From Cristatella mucedo (taxonomy: Eukaryota; Bryozoa; Phylactolaemata; Cristatellidae), in contig WPIO01000160.1 in assembly GCA_009760855.2 (NCBI GenBank), forward strand, positions 1 through 64,000: a stretch of 64,000 bases of DNA, given 5' to 3'. Below, in pieces: positions 36,513-64,000 of this stretch. The notes beneath the pieces were generated by a model. It was not told where the DNA came from. It worked only from the letters and a program-made list of their open reading frames with translations, and did no database searches. Every line of letters begins with the position of its first letter. The first letter of the stretch is position 1. The position numbers were made by a program, and so were the translations under genes.

Positions 36513-37084
36513 GTCGCTACTCAGGATGTTGTTCATTATACAATAAGCATTTGACGTACAGTTGCATCGCCTAAATACTGACTTAAATGTATCTGACAGC
36601 TCATTTTTTAAATGAGCTTCACAGGCTGCTTAGCGACTACCTTTACGAGAATCTTAATAGTTTTCTAATTTGAAAACCCTTTTATAACCGCGTTTTTCTA
36701 AAAAAGCATTAACCATCCGAGCTCGGTCTGTGCCCGCGAGGGAAGACGCACGTGGATGGGCAGGCAAAAGATCTTCCGGTGATGAGCCCCTTATACTAGA
36801 TTTTCGCCAAGGAATGCAGAGAATCTTCCAGGCCAGCAAATAATATCTAGACCAGTAGCGAGACCGCTCACGATTGCTATGCAAACGATTCGCTGTCTTT
36901 AAATTTTTTTCGGGACCGAATGGCAAGATGGCACGCTGGGAGGGAGAAGAAAGGCTGGCTTCTCTCTTAACTTTTGAGTGCTGACATGATGAAGTTTTCG
37001 AAACTCACTGAAATCTCATTTGAAAGCTTATTTGAGCAGCAGGCTTTCTTTTTTGATTTATCAACAGTCCTGTGATGGGCAGCT

Positions 37085-37170
37085 CTGGCCAGCAATCATA
37101 AAGCGCCTGGAAAGAGATTGAGTTCTTTGAAGGCGCTCTATCAAATGTATGATTATTATTATCAATAGGC
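37085..37170 (+). mobile_element. L2-B LINE 3' tail
   Basis: TAAAGCGCCTGGAAAGAGAT, GAGTTCTTTGAAGGCGCTCT and an (ATT)n end: the terminal hairpin only. Confidence 0.8.
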
Positions 37171-37394
37171 AGTATAGCTTGCTGGCGTAACTCTCGCAGT
37201 ACAGGTGATTTCCTTAGCAACTAAGATTCATCGGCAGTTAGAAAATCGTAGCAGAGATTTATGCTGAACCAAATATGTGCAAAACCAAAAGCCTGTGAGC
37301 TTTTGATAGACCTAACGTCCCAGTCGTTCTTCAGGCTGGGGTCAGCAATGCTTCGTGGTTTTCGCAGTTTCAAGCTAAAATTGCTGAAAAAATA

Positions 37395-40065
37395 CACACA
37401 CACAATGTGTAATGTATCTCCGTAAGTAACTTCACACAAAGTCATGAAGACCATGTGGGTGTTACGCAGGAGAGTTTTGTATATATTTTATATATTTGTA
37501 TATTTTATATTGTTTTGTTTTGTATAGCGGACTCACAGCCTAAGCGACTTTCGGTACGCATTCGGTAGCCAACAGACTTCGTCTCACGCAGCAAAGAGAA
37601 ATTAAGAAGCATAGCAGAGTCAGGAGAGCAGTTGAGGTAGTGAGTAGCATAGAAGTAGCAGCTCAGGACCGCTGTGAGGATGAGCCATAGTCGGTGCAGG
37701 CGAGTAGTTGTCGTTGCATAAGAATTGTGGAAGCCAGTTCCACAATCTAGAACATGCAGAGCTAAAGCTTCTGTCGCCAACTGTCTTTAAGCAGAGGAAT
37801 GGGACAGCTAATTTATTGTCCACACAGGACCTGAGGGCGCGAACAGGCTGACACTGATGCAGCAGTTCAGCTAGGTACAAAGGAGCCAAGCCGTGGCCGG
37901 TCTTGTGGGTCAGCATAAGAAATTTGCTCTGTATCCTTTGCTCAACCGGCAACCATCCTAGCTCTTCCAGCAAAGGTGACACGTGCTCAAACCGCTGGGA
38001 CTTGAAGACCAGCCTTGCAGCCATATTCATAGTCTGCTGTAGTGGCATAATAGCTTTCTTTGGCAGCCCAGCCAAAAGGGAATTACAATAGTCAAGCCGA
38101 GACAGAACTAAAGAGCTAGTTAAATTTTTTACAAGCCACTGTGGGAGACAGCTTCTAATCTTGGATAGGGATCGGATGTGATGGCTAGCTGTAGAGGCAG
38201 TCTTCTGAATGAAGCTTTCGAAATTGAGGCAGCTGTCGAACACGACACCTAGATTACCAGCACGTGGTGAAGGTCGCACAATAGCATCACCTGTTAAACC
38301 GCAAACCCTTTTAATCCAGCTACACGCTTAGGGTGTCATTAGAGCAGCAGTTCGGTTTTATCGTCATTTAATTTCAGGAAGTTTTCCAACATCCAGGATC
38401 GAATATCGGCAAGGCAAGCATTCAGTTTCTCAGTTGCTGCAGCAGATTCCGACGGTTTAAATGACAAATACAACTGAGTATCGTCAGCATAGAAGTGATA
38501 TCCTATTCCATGGGCCTTAATCACTTTTCCCAGAGGTTGTGTATAAATGGATAACAGCAAGGGACCGAGTACAGACCCTCGAGGGACTCCACAGGTGACC
38601 TTCTCATGTCTGAGACCTGACCCCCACACGACACGGATTGAACACGATCAGACAAGTAGGATTTAAACCACGCCAGTGCTTCGTCTGCCAGACCGATCGT
38701 TGTTCTCAATCGTTCAAGCAGAACTTCGTGATCAATGGTGTTGAAAGCAGCAGAACGATCTAGCAGAGCTAGGGCAGTGACATTCCCGTCGTCGTTGCCA
38801 TGTAGAATGTCATTGTTAACACGGAGGAGAGCAGTTTCAGTAGAGGGCTGCCGCTTGAACCCTGATTGAAATGTTTCTGACGTTCCATTATTTTCAATAT
38901 GTTCAACTAGCTGCTTAGCAACAATTGTTTCCAGGATCTTTGATAAGAACGGAAGAAGGGAAACTGGACGATAGTTTGCTAGGACCTCTGTGTCTAGTCC
39001 AGGCTTTTTAAGAATAGGTCTAACGACTGCCGATTTGAAGGACTTGGGGACGACCCCTTTTCACAGAGAAGCATTAAAAATCTTGGTTATGGCAGGGCTA
39101 AGTTGGTCTGCAAGTGAAGACCACAGAGATGAAGGTATAGGGTCTTCAGGAGACGAGCTCTTTTTGCTAGACCTTATTAAGGCAGCCACATCACAGGCAG
39201 AAACATCTGAGAACCTTTTAAGAAAGGGCACAGGTTGAGGAACGGCGATTGCTTTGGTCGGAGGGGGCTTAATGGAGGCACGAATGTGCACAATTTTTTC
39301 AGTAAAGGCTGAAAACTTTTCGGCTGAGCCCTTAATATCTGGGGAGTCAGACCTCACAGCATTGGCCAGTAAATGGTTTATTGTCTTATAAATCTGTTTA
39401 GTGTCCGACTGGCAGGAATTCAGCTTTCTAATGAAAAAAGAAGCCCTGGCTTTTCTAAGCTTTCGGGGGTAAACTCGAAGGAAGTCTTTAAAATTGACTA
39501 GGTCTGCCTCAGACCCCGATTTCTTGAAACGACGTTCCAGCCTGTGCTTAACACGGTACATCTTAAGCAGCTTTTTGTAAATTAAAAGGAATCTCGACGA
39601 CTTTAAACACGGATAGAGCGAACGGGAGCATGCTTGTCAAGAGCACTCCTGAGTGTCATGTTCATTGCATCAGTGAGGGTATCGAGGCTGCCGGTCGAGT
39701 CTGAATGCAGATCAAGAAGCATCACAAACAGAATTCAAAAACTTGTCCATGTCACAGGGTTGTCAACGAGAATATTGAAGTCTCCTACAATCAGTAGCGG
39801 CCTGTCACACACAAATATTTTAGGGAGGAACTCTGAAAACTCCTATATAAACAAGTTTAGACAGCCAGGAGGCCGGTATATTGCAGCAGTGAGAGGCATT
39901 GTCTTTGATGAAGACCTGATAGCAACCGATTCAAACGATGACCCATGCGAGAAACTGCACATTTTATAGCCAAACGATTCGCGAACAACAGTTGCAACCC
40001 GCCACCAACCTTGTCAGAACGCATGGACTGATAGAATGAGAACCCGGGTGGGGTGGTCTACACAC
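37395..40065 (-). mobile_element. L2-A LINE, long - strand copy, inactivated
   Basis: Read on the - strand it follows the 18.6-21.75 kb copy from the endonuclease (about 40060) to the tail (about 37400). It keeps the RT motifs ([12 protein letters not shown] at about 38490; [14 protein letters not shown] upstream) and the C-terminal part. Compared with the + copy it lacks about 265 bp at about 39765, between the GDFNIHVD block and the SDHCSV block, so a catalytic part of the endonuclease is missing. It also has frameshifts in the RT. Where it keeps CGA near 39475 the + copy has TGA. Confidence 0.92.
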
Positions 40066-40419
40066 ATATATGCAGTAATTTTGCAGCTCACACATGCTGT
40101 AGGAGACAGAAATACCGATTACTCTTGCAACGCCACGACGATTACACCAAAACTCTTGTTACGACGGCAGGAATTTTCCTTGCTTTGTCAATTTGTCAGA
40201 TCTGTCAGAGCTATTAACTATTAACTCTATTAACTCAGCTCACTCGGCTCAGCTGGCTCTATGGAGCACATCATTGAAAACACGTGAGTGCTAAAAACCA
40301 ACAGCATTGGTGAACGTTTTAGCTAGCTGAAATTAGCTCGGTGATAAGTCCATTTCCCCACTCCAGGACAGTGCCCATTAAGTAGTCGTCTGCTCTTGTA
40401 CCTGTATGTAGACGGAATT

Positions 40420-40760
40420 ACTTTGCTGCTGCAAGGATTGATGTTGAAATCAGCTCGGTATACGACGTCGGAGCCAGCCGCGGCTGGAGTAGAATTACTG
40501 ACCGTCTAATTAATCTCAAGTGCTTCGGAACTCCTGCCTTGTGCTCCAAATGCTCGTAGAGCCAGGTCACTGCTACCAACTGATACCACGACATTACTGA
40601 ATTCACGACATGTAAGAGGAAGCTTAAAAACCATCTGCTCCTCACAGCCTACACTTTGTCCAAGCAATTTGTCTTTCGTATGCTTCCGACTTGGCATGCT
40701 ACTGTCACCAGTCAGCAGACTATGCTCCATTTGGAGCATAGTTAAGTGACCTTAAAGATA
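40420..40760 (+). mobile_element. LINE C-terminal fragment, diverged
   Basis: The + strand reads like the end of an L2-type ORF (FTTCKRKLKNHLLLTAY, as in the FKRKLKTHLF block of these elements) but matches neither L2-A nor L2-B closely. It may be a third family. Confidence 0.4.
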
Positions 40761-41049
40761 TTTTTTCTAATATATAGCTAGGCTAGGCGTATTCACTGCT
40801 ACGATAGCTAACTAAATGTTAATTAACATAAGATCTAAGCACTCGTCAACTACACTGCCACTGTGGGGGCCTACAGCCACTCTATTGGTACACCGTCGAG
40901 GAAAAGGCATAGCAATAACTAGTATTCTGAGCCATCCCGTCGTTCAATCGTGTACTACATTAAAAAAATGCCGGCCCGGAAGAATACTTATCTTGTTCTG
41001 TTTCTACGTCCATGCATCCACTTCCTTATCGACTAAATAGGCATATCGG

Positions 41050-41885
41050 CATTGAAAATGGTCTTCATTCAGCCCCCTCCACAACCCCCACCATTGAGAG
41101 CAACATAACTTTGGCAAACAACAAGCCGCCATTGACAGTCTCCTGATGCACACGCCCACCAAAAATGACACGTAAAGCCATTGGGGCTAGCTCGATGCAG
41201 ATTGACTTTCAATAGGAAAACGGTACTCGCGATCCGATCTCCCGGACGGCTCGCAAGCACGAGCATCGGTGCCGGATGCTCGTGACAGAAGCTGAGAAAG
41301 CTCGGTGCAAGACAGCATTAGCCTGGCTGTCAGCCAGCAGGCAGTGCACTGGGAGTATTCAAATTGCATAGCCACGACCGCTCGACTCTCGGGCTGCTGG
41401 GCGGCGCTACTACAGCGAGCCGAAAAAGTCGGCAAGACAGGAAGCCGGAAGCGGAGCAAGGCACGGCCTCTACGGCCTGAGAGTCAGCGCCTGCACGGCT
41501 GCGTTCGGAATGCTGCCGCTCGGTCCGCGCATGCACAGTGGACGAGGCGGTTTTGAGCACGAGAATGGCGCTCCTTAAAGGCTGATCGTTAAGCAAATCC
41601 GGCTTCACTGCAAGTCAAGACGTCTTGCTGCCTACACAAGGGCAGTACTTTTGGCTAAGTACTGTCCGATGACGACTGAGCCTCAAATGTTCGGACAAGG
41701 GCAAGCTCAAGATTGGGCAAGGTCACGGTCGGGCAAGCCCGTGGCTGAGGCTGACCTCCGTGACTCCAGCCACAGCACGGCGATGCGCTTCCAATCACCT
41801 TCGTTAGCAATCGTCCAATCAGCTGCACTCGCATCGTCCAGTCAGCTGCATTCGCATAGTCGACACAAACGTCAGCCGCTGCACC
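41050..41885. other. Region 3' of the RhoGEF stop codon; probable 3' UTR and flank
   Basis: On the - strand this follows the stop at 41886. I see no AATAAA or ATTAAA in this orientation in the stretch, so the transcript end is not defined. Open frames on both strands here are unsupported. Confidence 0.35.

Positions 41886-64000
<22,115 letters not shown>

Overview
The window is animal nuclear DNA, most likely from a marine invertebrate; I cannot name the species. The evidence is spliced genes with GT-AG and GC-AG introns, two families of L2/CR1-type LINEs, tRNA-derived SINEs, long (CT)n, (CA)n, (GATA)n and (CGG)n microsatellites, CpG-rich blocks, and two recognisable metazoan protein families. 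No prokaryotic, organellar or viral gene is visible.

Layout. 1-7.2 kb: 5'-truncated LINE copies, two minisatellites, a (CGG)n tract, SINEs and a (CA)n tract. 7.2-8.84 kb: a short two-exon gene on the + strand for a secreted galaxin-like protein, with a signal peptide and seven di-cysteine repeats, behind a GC-box/CCAAT promoter. 9-16 kb: CpG-rich DNA with no recognisable gene, broken by an 81-unit (CT)n and a (CCG)n tract. 16-41 kb: a transposon-dominated stretch. It holds one nearly complete but dead L2-type LINE (family L2-A, about 18.6-21.75 kb), a second long L2-A copy on the - strand (37.4-40.07 kb), the longest copy of a second family (L2-B, 33.9-36.2 kb), SINE-A and SINE-B copies, and a decayed hAT DNA transposon (28.5-29.9 kb).

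41.9-64 kb: one large gene on the - strand, entering from beyond the right edge. I assembled 16 coding exons; at every junction but one the reading phase and splice signals settle the boundary. It encodes an ephexin-family Rho guanine-nucleotide exchange factor: a long disordered Pro/Ala/Ser/Gln-rich N-terminus, a LYQ tyrosine motif, then DH, PH and SH3 domains, with stop at 41886. At least 1921 residues lie in the window and the start is outside it. Its introns are full of (CT)n/(GA)n, (GATA)n and LINE/SINE debris. Two introns appear to use GC donors, and the 93-bp DH-PH linker exon lies between complementary CT and GA tracts.

Most long open frames in the window are translations of microsatellites or GC-rich DNA and are not genes. 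The mobile elements look related: the SINE-A 3' tail resembles the L2-B 3' tail, which suggests that L2-B machinery moved the SINE.
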